This document shows, in pieces, positions 1 to 5,549 of a DNA stretch of 7,447 nucleotides. The notes under the pieces were generated by a model. It searched no databases, was not told where the DNA came from, and saw nothing but the letters and a program-made list of their open reading frames with translations. Within the stretch, counting starts at the first letter, position 1; every line of letters starts with the position of its first letter. The stretch lies in NCBI GenBank assembly GCA_023392555.1, contig JAEVYW010000272.1, positions 1 to 7,447 of the forward strand, in the 5' to 3' direction. This stretch comes from Pseudomonadota bacterium. GTDB taxonomy: Bacteria; Pseudomonadota; Alphaproteobacteria; Sphingomonadales; Sphingomonadaceae. The position numbers and the translations under genes were made by a program.

Positions 1-67
1 CTCCGGGACTCAAGGCAAGTGCGTTGACGACTTCGTCTAAAAGCACGGGGACGTGCGGCGCGGTCAT
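1..67 (-). CDS. rsmH: 16S rRNA (cytosine(1402)-N(4))-methyltransferase RsmH, N-terminal fragment
   Basis: Only the first 22 codons are in the window; the gene continues past the left edge. The visible residues begin MTAPHVPVLLDEVV and go on to a SPG segment. This matches the start of RsmH (MraW), where an HxPVLLxEV stretch precedes the SAM-binding fold. RsmH methylates the N4 of C1402 in 16S rRNA using S-adenosylmethionine, in the cytoplasm. Its ATG overlaps the mraZ stop codon as ATGA, and a GGGGGAT ribosome binding site sits about 8 nt upstream inside mraZ, so the two genes are very probably translationally coupled. The order mraZ-rsmH is the standard head of the dcw cluster. The identification rests on a short piece plus its position after mraZ, which together are strong. 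Confidence 0.88.
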   Translation of the reverse strand, partial: MTAPHVPVLLDEVVNALALSPG

Positions 68-555
68 GCGCTGATCCCCCGCTCTTCCATGCGGAACCGC
101 GCGATGTCCTTCATGTCCTCGGGGACACGTGCGTCCTGAAGGAAGAGGTGCGGGTTCCAGACCTGGAAGGTTTCGCCGGTTCCGAGGAAGAGTGCGAGAT
201 CCTCGACCTGCCCCTTGCGGCGCATCATCGGCGGAAGAACGATACGGCCCGACGGATCGTACGGAACCTCTTCGGTCGCCGCGAAGGCCATCAGGTTGCG
301 CTGCTCATATTCGAGCTGCGCGTCGGGGCTCGTTTCCTCTTTCTCGAGCAGGCGCTCGAGCTTCGAATGCTTCAGCGCCGCATATGCGGGGTCATAGGCG
401 CTGAGGCAGGGAAAGGCTTCGTGCTTGGCAAGGACGATCGTGCGGGAATCGCCGCGGCGCTCAATCGCGGAACGAAGGAATGCGGGGACGGATACGCGAC
501 CCTTCGCGTCTACCGCGTTCAGCGCGCTGCCCTGAAACAGATGCTCTAACGCCAC
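64..555 (-). CDS. mraZ: Transcriptional regulator MraZ
   Basis: MraZ is a DNA-binding protein of the SpoVT/AbrB-like superfamily. It represses its own dcw operon in species where it has been studied, acting as a ring-shaped oligomer. The protein has 163 residues from the GTG at 555; family members are usually about 140-165. Both repeats of the family signature are visible: DAKGR at about residues 16-20, followed by a VSVP strand, and DPSGR at about 100-104, followed by IVLPP. Between them lies a charged helical stretch (about 60-90). I chose GTG 555 because GGGGA lies 7 nt upstream and the family core (LFQGSALNAVDAKGR) begins just after it. An ATG at 603 would add 16 residues with no family character. 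The stop codon overlaps the rsmH start by 4 nt. The upstream region carries candidate MraZ and DnaA sites. Confidence 0.93.
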   Translation of the reverse strand: MALEHLFQGSALNAVDAKGRVSVPAFLRSAIERRGDSRTIVLAKHEAFPCLSAYDPAYAALKHSKLERLLEKEETSPDAQLEYEQRNLMAFAATEEVPYDPSGRIVLPPMMRRKGQVEDLALFLGTGETFQVWNPHLFLQDARVPEDMKDIARFRMEERGISA

Positions 556-683
556 GTCCAATTCCCCGTTCGCAGCGCACAGCTTCCCCGTTCGCGGACG
601 CACGGCATCGCCGCGCTTTCGCGCCCAAAAACACAGGCATTGGGGTCAGCCCCGCACTACCCGATGTTGGTAACTCAACACCG

Positions 684-732
684 GTGGGGACACAATGGAT
701 TTTGATGCCATTTCGTGGGTTTTTATGCCCAC
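684..732. promoter_or_regulatory. Candidate MraZ operator: GTGGG elements on about a 10-bp period
   Basis: Upstream of mraZ, GTGGGG occurs at 684-689. A perfect inverted repeat follows at 715-732, with arms GTGGG and CCCAC and an 8-nt spacer. Reading the plus strand, TG-initial pentamers start at 685 (TGGGG), 696 (TGGAT), 706 (TGCCA), 716 (TGGGT) and 726 (TGCCC), i.e. steps of 11, 10, 10 and 10 bp. Known MraZ operators are TGGGN direct repeats spaced by one helical turn next to the mraZ promoter. Here only two of the elements are true TGGGN and they lie on the strand opposite the gene, so the match is partial. I could not place a convincing -35/-10 pair for mraZ nearby. Confidence 0.4.
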
Positions 733-802
733 AGAGGGAAATATGCGGCTTTTTGTCCTCAGTTTTACGGGATGTTCTTGCCCTGTTCTTTGTGACCAAC
801 CC

Positions 803-811
803 TGTGGATAA
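803..811 (-). promoter_or_regulatory. DnaA box (perfect TTATCCACA on the minus strand)
   Basis: TGTGGATAA at 803-811 is the exact reverse complement of the strong DnaA box TTATCCACA. It lies about 250 bp upstream of the mraZ start, between mraZ and the end of the GldG-like gene. A single box does not make an origin, and I see no second good box or AT-rich unwinding region nearby. A regulatory role at the dcw promoter is therefore the more likely reading. A GANTC methylation-type site (GAATC) follows at 827-831 and overlaps the end of the upstream gene. Confidence 0.55.
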
Positions 812-829
812 GTCTGTTCGTCATTCGAA

Positions 830-1573
830 TCACAGCGACTCTCCCGACTCCAGCCTGCCGATCTCGGCGAGCAACGCATCGAGGTTGTGGTCGGTCGGCC
901 CGTCGAGTGCGCCAGGCCCTTCGACATTCAGGAAATCGGCGTCTGCGACGATCGTCACGCGTCCCGCACCCACCTTGCAGCGCGCGACCAGGCCCTCGCT
1001 TTCGACGCGACAATGCGTTGAAACCAATGTCCCAGGCGATCCGGCCACGATCGTGTCGACGCCGAGCTTTCGCTCCACGGGTCCCGACTGCTCCGGCGCG
1101 TCGAGGCGCACACCCCAGTGCTGGAGCAGACCAGTATCGGCGAACGACAAAGGTGGCCGCAGCTTGTCGCCAAGCGGATGCTCGCTCGGCCAGACCAGCA
1201 TCGGGTCGGCAAGCAGCAGCAACCTGCCTCCTGCCCTGACCCAGCGGTCGAGCTCGACCAGGTCGTCAGCTGTCTGCGCCAAGGGATGCGCCATCAACAG
1301 AAGCCCGGCCCGCGACAGCTCGCCTCGGTTCGAGGAACCGATCGGGACCACGGTGTATCGGGTTTCCAGCACCTGCAGCGCCTTGGATCCGCCGTTCTGC
1401 AAGCCAAACTGCTCGCCGAAGACCAAAGGTAGGCTGGTCAGGAGCATCAGCTTCGGCCGCGCTCCCGCAGACCCGGCGAGCTGCCGGCCAGAAGACACCG
1501 CAGCTACGACGATCAAGGCGACGATCACCAGCGCGACCGCCAGCACGCCCTCACCCGGGCGGCGAAGCTTCAT
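830..1573 (-). CDS. Membrane-anchored GldG/DUF4350-like protein
   Basis: The predicted protein has 247 residues. Residues about 10-27 form one hydrophobic membrane segment after a basic start (MKLRR), so the rest probably lies outside the cytoplasmic membrane. The soluble part looks like the GATase1-like fold of GldG-type ABC transporter auxiliary proteins and DUF4350. A LLLMAHP strand precedes the ELDRWVRAGGRLLLLADP segment (107-124), then comes LLQHWGVRL (149-157), and VGAGRVTIVADADFLN (201-216) near the end. No catalytic Cys of a true amidotransferase is evident. GldG proteins work with ABC transporter subunits, and DUF4350 proteins occur with MoxR/DUF58 gene sets; neither partner is present here. 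The start lies 2 nt after the stop of the small membrane protein upstream, so the two are surely co-transcribed. The ribosome binding site is weak (GGGG). The fold assignment is by motif shape, and the exact function is unknown. Confidence 0.7.
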   Translation of the reverse strand: MKLRRPGEGVLAVALVIVALIVVAAVSSGRQLAGSAGARPKLMLLTSLPLVFGEQFGLQNGGSKALQVLETRYTVVPIGSSNRGELSRAGLLLMAHPLAQTADDLVELDRWVRAGGRLLLLADPMLVWPSEHPLGDKLRPPLSFADTGLLQHWGVRLDAPEQSGPVERKLGVDTIVAGSPGTLVSTHCRVESEGLVARCKVGAGRVTIVADADFLNVEGPGALDGPTDHNLDALLAEIGRLESGESL

Positions 1574-1575
1574 GA

Positions 1576-1815
1576 TTACTGGGCCCCGTTCCCGGCGCTG
1601 TTGTTAGCGGCTTCCGTACCACCCGGCGCGATGCCGAGCTCAGCCATCGGCTCGCTCGGCTCCGCGTCGTTCGCCGATGTAGTGATGGTGTTCGTCGATC
1701 CCTCGTCGCGCGAACGGCTGATGGCCGAACCAAGCAGGACAAGCAGGAATGCAAAGGCAAGTCCGGTCAATCCGATGCGGATTCTCTGGGCCGTGCTGCC
1801 TGCCTCGTTTGTCAC
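1576..1815 (-). CDS. Small single-pass membrane protein of unknown function
   Basis: This is a 79-residue predicted protein that I do not recognise. It has a short polar start with two Arg (RIR at about 11-13), one strong hydrophobic segment (about 14-33) ending in a basic SRSRDE, and then a roughly 40-residue tail rich in Ala, Asn, Thr, Ser and Gly. The inside-positive pattern is ambiguous, because Arg flanks both sides. The start is GTG at 1815; an in-frame stop lies four codons upstream, so there is no longer form, and no good ribosome binding site is visible. The stop is 2 nt before the ATG of the GldG-like gene, which supports its being a real gene and a functional partner. It faces away from the lipoprotein gene across an 80-bp gap that must hold both promoters; I could not assign them with confidence. 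Confidence 0.6.
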   Translation of the reverse strand: MTNEAGSTAQRIRIGLTGLAFAFLLVLLGSAISRSRDEGSTNTITTSANDAEPSEPMAELGIAPGGTEAANNSAGNGAQ

Positions 1816-1895
1816 AGTTGGAAGCTATGGCCCGTATCAGTACATTGCAAGCAGGCGACTTGACCCAAGGCGCTCCGCTCGTGAAAGGCGCGATC

Positions 1896-2240
1896 ATGAC
1901 TCGCACTCTCACCATCGCTCTCGTTGCCGCCGCTGCGCTTGCCGGCTGCAAGAAGGAAGACCACACAATCGTCGCCGGCCCGAACGTCGTCGACCCGCAA
2001 GCCAATGTCGTGGCGAACCTCCAGGACGTGAAGCTCCCGCCTTCGATCCAGGCGAGCAAGACCTACCGCTGTAAGGACAACAGCCTGGTCTACATCGATT
2101 GGCTCTCTGACGGCACCGCCCGAGTGAAGAAGAACAAGGACGAAGTCGGCGGACCGGTGACCCCGGCTGGCGATCCGTCGCTGAAGGGCGATGCGAAGGC
2201 CGCGACGATCACCGTCAACGGACAGTCCTGTAAGGCCTAA
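1896..2240 (+). CDS. Small lipoprotein, possibly MliC-like at the C-terminus
   Basis: The predicted protein has 114 residues with a clear lipoprotein signal: MTRT, a hydrophobic stretch, and the lipobox LAGC with Cys18 as the lipidation site. KKED follows the Cys, so under the +2 rule (Lys, not Asp) it probably goes to the outer membrane. A low-complexity linker (about 24-52) leads to a small C-terminal domain starting TYRCKDNSLVYIDW and ending TVNGQSCKA. Cys59 and Cys112 could form a disulfide. That layout resembles lysozyme-inhibitor MliC/PliC domains, which begin with YxC and end with a Cys, but the SGSGARY-type inhibitor loop is not visible, so I do not claim the function. I chose the ATG at 1896 because it gives an intact signal peptide and has AAAGG 7 nt upstream. 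Longer in-frame starts would bury the signal. Confidence 0.75.
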   Translation: MTRTLTIALVAAAALAGCKKEDHTIVAGPNVVDPQANVVANLQDVKLPPSIQASKTYRCKDNSLVYIDWLSDGTARVKKNKDEVGGPVTPAGDPSLKGDAKAATITVNGQSCKA

Positions 2241-2246
2241 GCCCAG

Positions 2247-2276
2247 CGCCTCCCCGACGCTGACGTTGGGGAGGCG
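2247..2276 (+). terminator. Strong hairpin after the lipoprotein gene, likely terminator
   Basis: CGCCTCCCC at 2247-2255 pairs perfectly with GGGGAGGCG at 2268-2276. The stem extends inward through a G-T wobble and two more pairs, leaving a 6-nt loop. It begins 6 nt after the stop codon. The tail is TCTCCATATT rather than a T-run, so it is an imperfect intrinsic terminator, but the position and stem strength suit 3'-end formation or mRNA protection. Confidence 0.6.
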
Positions 2277-2284
2277 TCTCCATA

Positions 2285-2312
2285 TTGTCGGACACAGCCG
2301 TGCTGCTATCCT
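2285..2312 (+). promoter_or_regulatory. Candidate sigma70-type promoter for the DUF1579-like gene
   Basis: TTGTCG at 2285-2290 and TATCCT at 2307-2312 are separated by 16 bp, each matching four of six consensus bases. Transcription would start about 15 nt before the start codon, with the ribosome binding site near the 5' end of the message. It lies just after the hairpin of the preceding gene, which fits independent expression. Confidence 0.45.
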
Positions 2313-2333
2313 CGCCCAAAGGGGGATACCATC

Positions 2334-2900
2334 ATGCGCATCACTGCTGTTCTTTTTGCACTCGCCGCCTTCACCGGAACCGCTTCCGCCCAGGCCGCAG
2401 ATCCGAAGGTTCTAAAGGCCGAGCAGGTCGCGAAACTGAAGCCGCTCGCGTGGATGGACGGCGTGTGGCGCGGCGACGCCGTCACGCAGACGCCGTCGGG
2501 CGAAAAACGCGTCACCCAGACCGAGCGCATCGGCCCCTTCCTCGGGGGCACGGTCAAGGTCATCGAAGGCCGCGGCTATAATCCGGACGGTACGGTCGGT
2601 TTCAACGCATTCGGCACCGTCCTCTACAATCCGGCAGCGTCGAAGTATGAATTCCACGCCTTTTCCGAAGGCCGAGCCGGCGTGTTCAAGTTCGAGCCGA
2701 CCGCCGACGGCTACATCTGGGAATCGCCGGCCGGTGGGCCCGCGATCATCCGCTACACGGCCTCGCTCAAGGACAAGGTGTGGACTGAGATCGGCGAGTT
2801 CGTCAGCCCGGGCGCTCCGCCACGGCAGTTCTTCAAGATGAGCCTGCGCCGCATCGGCGATACCAAGTGGCCGCTGGAGACTCCGGTCCCGCAGAAGTAG
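2334..2900 (+). CDS. Secreted DUF1579/lipocalin-like protein
   Basis: The predicted protein has 188 residues with a cleavable signal peptide: MRIT, a hydrophobic core, and the ASA/Q cleavage site after residue 19. The mature protein opens with a helix-like KLKPLAWMDGVWRGDA segment (about 35-49). This is the usual start of DUF1579 and related calycin (lipocalin-like) beta-barrel families. Alternating strands rich in Thr, Phe and Tyr follow (TQTERIGPFLGGTVKVIEG, NAFGTVLYNP, KYEFHAFSEGR, GYIWES) and FFKMSLRRIG comes near the end. Such proteins are often annotated only by domain; some may bind small hydrophobic ligands in the periplasm, but nothing here names one. The start is secure: AGGGGGAT lies about 7 nt upstream. 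No Cys is present, so there are no disulfides or lipid anchor. Confidence 0.8.
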   Translation: MRITAVLFALAAFTGTASAQAADPKVLKAEQVAKLKPLAWMDGVWRGDAVTQTPSGEKRVTQTERIGPFLGGTVKVIEGRGYNPDGTVGFNAFGTVLYNPAASKYEFHAFSEGRAGVFKFEPTADGYIWESPAGGPAIIRYTASLKDKVWTEIGEFVSPGAPPRQFFKMSLRRIGDTKWPLETPVPQK

Positions 2901-2914
2901 CGGCCTAGCCGTGA

Positions 2915-2942
2915 ATGCGGGGCATCGCTAAAGGCCCCGCAT
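2915..2942 (+). promoter_or_regulatory. Hairpin covering the purL start codon
   Basis: ATGCGGGGC at 2915-2923 is perfectly complementary to GCCCCGCAT at 2934-2942, with a 10-nt loop that includes most of the AAAGG ribosome binding site. The right arm contains the first two bases of the purL ATG. The element may end the upstream transcript (though no T-run follows) or, in a message that reads through or starts upstream, it may limit ribosome access to purL. Confidence 0.55.
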
Positions 2943-5175
2943 GGACGTGCTCGAAGCTCCCGCCATCACCCCGCAGACCGTTGCCGACCACGGCCTCAGC
3001 GAAGACGAATACAGCCGCATATTGAAGGCTCTCGGCCGCGAGCCGAACCTTGTGGAGCTTGGCATTTTCTCGGTCATGTGGTCGGAGCATTGCTCCTACA
3101 AATCGTCGCGCTTCCACCTGAAGAAGCTGCCGACCAGCGCGCCCTGGGTCATCCAGGGCCCGGGCGAGAATGCAGGCGTCATCGACATCGGCGACGGCGA
3201 CGCAGCCATCTTCAAGATGGAGAGCCACAACCACCCGTCCTACATCGAGCCGTACCAGGGCGCGGCGACGGGCGTCGGCGGCATCCTTCGCGACGTCTTC
3301 ACCATGGGCGCGCGCCCGGTCGCGAACCTCAACGCGCTTCGCTTCGGCCGGCCCGACCATCCCAAGATGCGCCACCTGATCGCCGGCGTGGTCCACGGGA
3401 TCGGCGGCTACGGCAATTGCGTCGGGGTCCCGACCGTCGGCGGCGAGGTCAATTTCGACAGCGCGTACGACGGCAACATCCTGGTCAACGCCATGACTGT
3501 CGGCGTCGCGAAGACGGACAAGATTTTCTATTCGGCCGCGACCGGCATCGGCAATCCGATCGTCTATGTCGGCTCCAAGACCGGCCGCGACGGTATCCAC
3601 GGCGCGACGATGGCCAGCGCCGACTTCGACGAGAACAGCGACGAGAAGCGCCCGACCGTGCAGGTCGGCGATCCGTTCACCGAGAAGCTGCTGATCGAAG
3701 CCTGCCTCGAGCTGATGGCAACCGACATCATCGTCGCGATCCAGGACATGGGCGCAGCGGGCCTCACGTCTTCTTCGGTCGAAATGGCGTCGAAGGGCGG
3801 CGCCGGCATCCGGCTCGACATGAACAAGGTGCCGTGCCGCGAAGAGGGCATGACGCCCTATGAAATGATGCTCTCCGAAAGCCAGGAGCGCATGCTGATG
3901 GTGCTGAAGCCCGGCCGCGAGGCGGAGGCCGAGGCCATCTTCCGCAAGTGGGAGTTGGACTTCGCGGTGATCGGCGAAGTCACTGACACCGGCCACATGG
4001 TTCTGGAATTCGACGGTGAGGTCGTGTGCGACATCCCGCTCGGGCCGCTCGCTGACGATGCGCCCGAATATGACCGGCCGCACATGAGCCTGGACGAGTA
4101 TAAGGCGTGGGCCGGAGTGAAGCCGCTCGAGAGCGTGCCGGAAAGCACCGACATCGCGGCCGACCTGCTGAAGCTGATGGGTTCGCCCAATCTCGCCAGC
4201 CGCCGCTGGATCTGGGAGCAGTACGACAGCCAGGTTGGCGGCGACACGGTCCAGCGCCCCGGCGGCGACGCCGCGGTCGTCCGCGTTCACGGCACGAACA
4301 AGGCGCTGGCGATCACCACTGATTGCACCCCGCGTTACGTCTATGCCGACCCCTATGAAGGCGGAAAGCAGGCGATCGCTGAGGCCTATCGCAACCTCTG
4401 TGCGGTCGGGGCGAAGCCGCTTGCGGTCACCAACTGCCTCAACTTCGGCAACCCGCAGCGGCCCGAGATCATGGCCCAGTTTGTCGAGGCGCTGCGCGGC
4501 ATGGGCGACGCCTGCCGCGCGCTCGACTTCCCGATCGTGAGCGGCAACGTCAGCCTCTACAACGAGAGCAAGGCAACCGGCGGCGGAAGCGCGATCCTGC
4601 CAACGCCCGCGATTGGTGGCGTCGGCTTGCTCGACGATTGGTCGAAGTCGGCGACGGTCGCGTTCAAGGCCGCCGGCGAAACTCTGGTTCTGCTCGGGCA
4701 TTCGACCGGCCACGTCGGTCAGTCGCTTTGGCAGGACGTTGTCCATGGCCGTCGGGATGGCGACGCCCCTCACGTCGATCTCGATGTTGAGCGCCGCCTC
4801 GGCGAACTGCTGCAATCGCTCATCTCGAACGGAGCGGTAACCGCTGTTCACGACATTTCGGACGGCGGCGCGCTCGTTGCCATCGCGGAAATGGCAATGG
4901 CCGGGTCGATAGGCGTCAGCGTCACGCTGCCCAATGTTCCTAACCCAGCCGCCGTCCTTTTCGGCGAGGACCAGGGCCGTGCTTTCGTCACAACCCGTGA
5001 TCCGGAAGCCATCGTCGCGCGCGCCAATGCCGCCAACATCTTCGCCGCGCCAATCGGGCAAACCGGAGGCACGACCGTCGAAGGGCCGGGCTTCAGCGTA
5101 TCGATCGCCGACCTTCGCGCGGCGCATGAGGGCTTTTTCCCGAAATTGATGGGATTAGACGCCGCGCTTGCCTAA
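2941..5175 (+). CDS. purL: Phosphoribosylformylglycinamidine synthase subunit PurL
   Basis: PurL catalyses the ATP-dependent conversion of formylglycinamide ribonucleotide to its amidine, the fourth step of de novo purine synthesis, in the cytoplasm. The 744-residue length is that of the small-type enzyme, which needs PurQ (glutaminase) and PurS; neither is in this window. Seen in the sequence: [11 protein letters not shown] at 47-57 with the catalytic-type His50; the metal and nucleotide stretch [21 protein letters not shown] from Glu94; GGEVNFD at 168-174; the second AIRS-like half from about 438 ([10 protein letters not shown]) with TNCLNFGNP and [10 protein letters not shown]; and HDISDGG at 637-643. 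The start ATG is the first in frame after a stop at 2929-2931, with AAAGG 6 nt upstream. No frameshift or lost motif was seen. It follows the DUF1579-like gene by 40 bp and is followed by iron genes rather than purine genes. Confidence 0.98.
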   Translation: MDVLEAPAITPQTVADHGLSEDEYSRILKALGREPNLVELGIFSVMWSEHCSYKSSRFHLKKLPTSAPWVIQGPGENAGVIDIGDGDAAIFKMESHNHPSYIEPYQGAATGVGGILRDVFTMGARPVANLNALRFGRPDHPKMRHLIAGVVHGIGGYGNCVGVPTVGGEVNFDSAYDGNILVNAMTVGVAKTDKIFYSAATGIGNPIVYVGSKTGRDGIHGATMASADFDENSDEKRPTVQVGDPFTEKLLIEACLELMATDIIVAIQDMGAAGLTSSSVEMASKGGAGIRLDMNKVPCREEGMTPYEMMLSESQERMLMVLKPGREAEAEAIFRKWELDFAVIGEVTDTGHMVLEFDGEVVCDIPLGPLADDAPEYDRPHMSLDEYKAWAGVKPLESVPESTDIAADLLKLMGSPNLASRRWIWEQYDSQVGGDTVQRPGGDAAVVRVHGTNKALAITTDCTPRYVYADPYEGGKQAIAEAYRNLCAVGAKPLAVTNCLNFGNPQRPEIMAQFVEALRGMGDACRALDFPIVSGNVSLYNESKATGGGSAILPTPAIGGVGLLDDWSKSATVAFKAAGETLVLLGHSTGHVGQSLWQDVVHGRRDGDAPHVDLDVERRLGELLQSLISNGAVTAVHDISDGGALVAIAEMAMAGSIGVSVTLPNVPNPAAVLFGEDQGRAFVTTRDPEAIVARANAANIFAAPIGQTGGTTVEGPGFSVSIADLRAAHEGFFPKLMGLDAALA

Positions 5176-5190
5176 TCGCAATCAGCTCAC

Positions 5191-5219
5191 TTGCGAATGG
5201 TTCTCATTATCGTTACATA
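5191..5219 (+). promoter_or_regulatory. Candidate bfd promoter with transcription start close to the ATG
   Basis: TTGCGA at 5191-5196 and TACATA at 5214-5219 are 17 bp apart (four and three consensus matches). If used, transcription would begin at about 5226, one base before the bfd ATG, giving a nearly leaderless message. That fits the lack of any clear ribosome binding site before bfd. The -10 is weak, so this is tentative. Confidence 0.35.
5193..5211. promoter_or_regulatory. Fur box upstream of bfd
   Basis: GCGAATGGTTCTCATTATC matches 14 of 19 bases of the classical Fur consensus GATAATGATAATCATTATC and has the GCGAATG-TTCTCAT form common in proteobacterial Fur sites. It lies 16-34 bp before the bfd start and overlaps the candidate -35 and spacer, where bound Fur-Fe(II) would block polymerase. 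Repression of bfd when iron is plentiful is the established pattern in gammaproteobacteria; its use here is inference. Confidence 0.75.
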
Positions 5220-5226
5220 GATCTCC

Positions 5227-5433
5227 ATGATCGTCTGCGTCTGCAATCGCATCACGGAGAGCGAAGTCCGCAAGTCGGCTCGCGCCGGCGCGTGCACGCC
5301 AGAGGCAGCCTACGCCTGCCACGGCTGCGAAGTGCAGTGCGGCTGCTGCCTGGACTACGCCCAGGAAGTGATCGACGAAGAGATCGCCGCCGCGCGCCCC
5401 AAGCTGCACCTGGTCACGTCGCGCGCCGCCTGA
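5227..5433 (+). CDS. bfd: Bacterioferritin-associated ferredoxin Bfd
   Basis: Bfd is a small [2Fe-2S] protein that binds bacterioferritin and passes electrons to its haem, so that stored ferric iron is reduced and released. The 68-residue length is typical. The start MIVCVCNRITESEVRKSAR gives the first two cluster ligands, Cys4 and Cys6. QCGCCLDYAQEVI gives the other two, Cys38 and Cys41, matching the CxC-x31-CxxC spacing of E. coli Bfd (QCGKC). Unusually, three further Cys (31, 34 and 40) lie next to the second pair. The gene begins 51 bp after purL behind a Fur box, has no obvious ribosome binding site, and ends before a strong terminator. Its partner bfr is the next gene on the same strand. 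Confidence 0.95.
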   Translation: MIVCVCNRITESEVRKSARAGACTPEAAYACHGCEVQCGCCLDYAQEVIDEEIAAARPKLHLVTSRAA

Positions 5434-5440
5434 CGCTTCC

Positions 5441-5468
5441 TGCGACTGACTATCAGTCGCATGTTTTT
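5441..5468 (+). terminator. Rho-independent terminator between bfd and bfr
   Basis: A perfect 9-bp stem (TGCGACTGA at 5441-5449 with its complement at 5453-5461) closes a 3-nt CTA loop and is followed by TGTTTTT. It starts 7 nt after the bfd stop codon. This is a standard intrinsic terminator, so most bfd transcripts should end here and bfr should have its own promoter in 5469-5530, although I could not assign one. Confidence 0.85.
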
Positions 5469-5549
5469 CCCAGTTTTCCGCCGATTTTCCGCTTCCCACC
5501 AGCGTGCGCGAGGAGTAGACCGCTCGGGCGCGACGCGAGGAGCTGACGG

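Larger units (their letters stand above)
556..829. other. Intergenic control region upstream of mraZ
   Basis: This 274-bp stretch has no credible gene. It is more AT-rich than its surroundings between about 690 and 790. Besides the GTGGG elements and the DnaA box, it holds small inverted repeats: TGTTG/CAACA with a 6-nt spacer around 665-680, GGGG/CCCC around 642-653, and GCGC/GCGC around 613-624. The last two would lie in the mraZ mRNA leader if transcription starts near the GTGGG region. No clear terminator with a T-run follows the GldG-like gene, so read-through from it into mraZ is possible. Confidence 0.5.

Noticed and set aside
556..603. N-terminal extension of MraZ to an ATG at 603
   Set aside because: The 16 extra residues do not look like MraZ, and the GTG at 555 has a better placed ribosome binding site right before the family core.
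556..829. Replication origin upstream of mraZ
   Set aside because: Only one DnaA box is seen, with no box cluster or AT-rich unwinding region, and typical origin neighbours are absent.
480..1607. A 375-codon plus-strand frame over the mraZ upstream gap and the GldG-like gene
   Set aside because: It is Ser/Arg/Pro-rich low-complexity translation antisense to a gene with clear domain motifs, and it crosses the mraZ control region.
1749..1895. N-terminal extension of the lipoprotein gene
   Set aside because: It would overlap the divergent small gene and bury the lipoprotein signal peptide; the ATG at 1896 has a good ribosome binding site.
2905..5127. A 740-codon open frame antisense to purL
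   Set aside because: It mirrors purL codons in GC-rich DNA: the translation is rich in Arg, Ala, Asp, Val and His with no recognisable domain or signal, while the plus strand encodes complete PurL.
5176..5196. Small inverted repeat (TCGCAA / TTGCGA) after purL as a terminator
   Set aside because: A 6-bp stem with a 9-nt loop and no T-run is too weak; its right arm is better explained as part of the -35 and Fur region.
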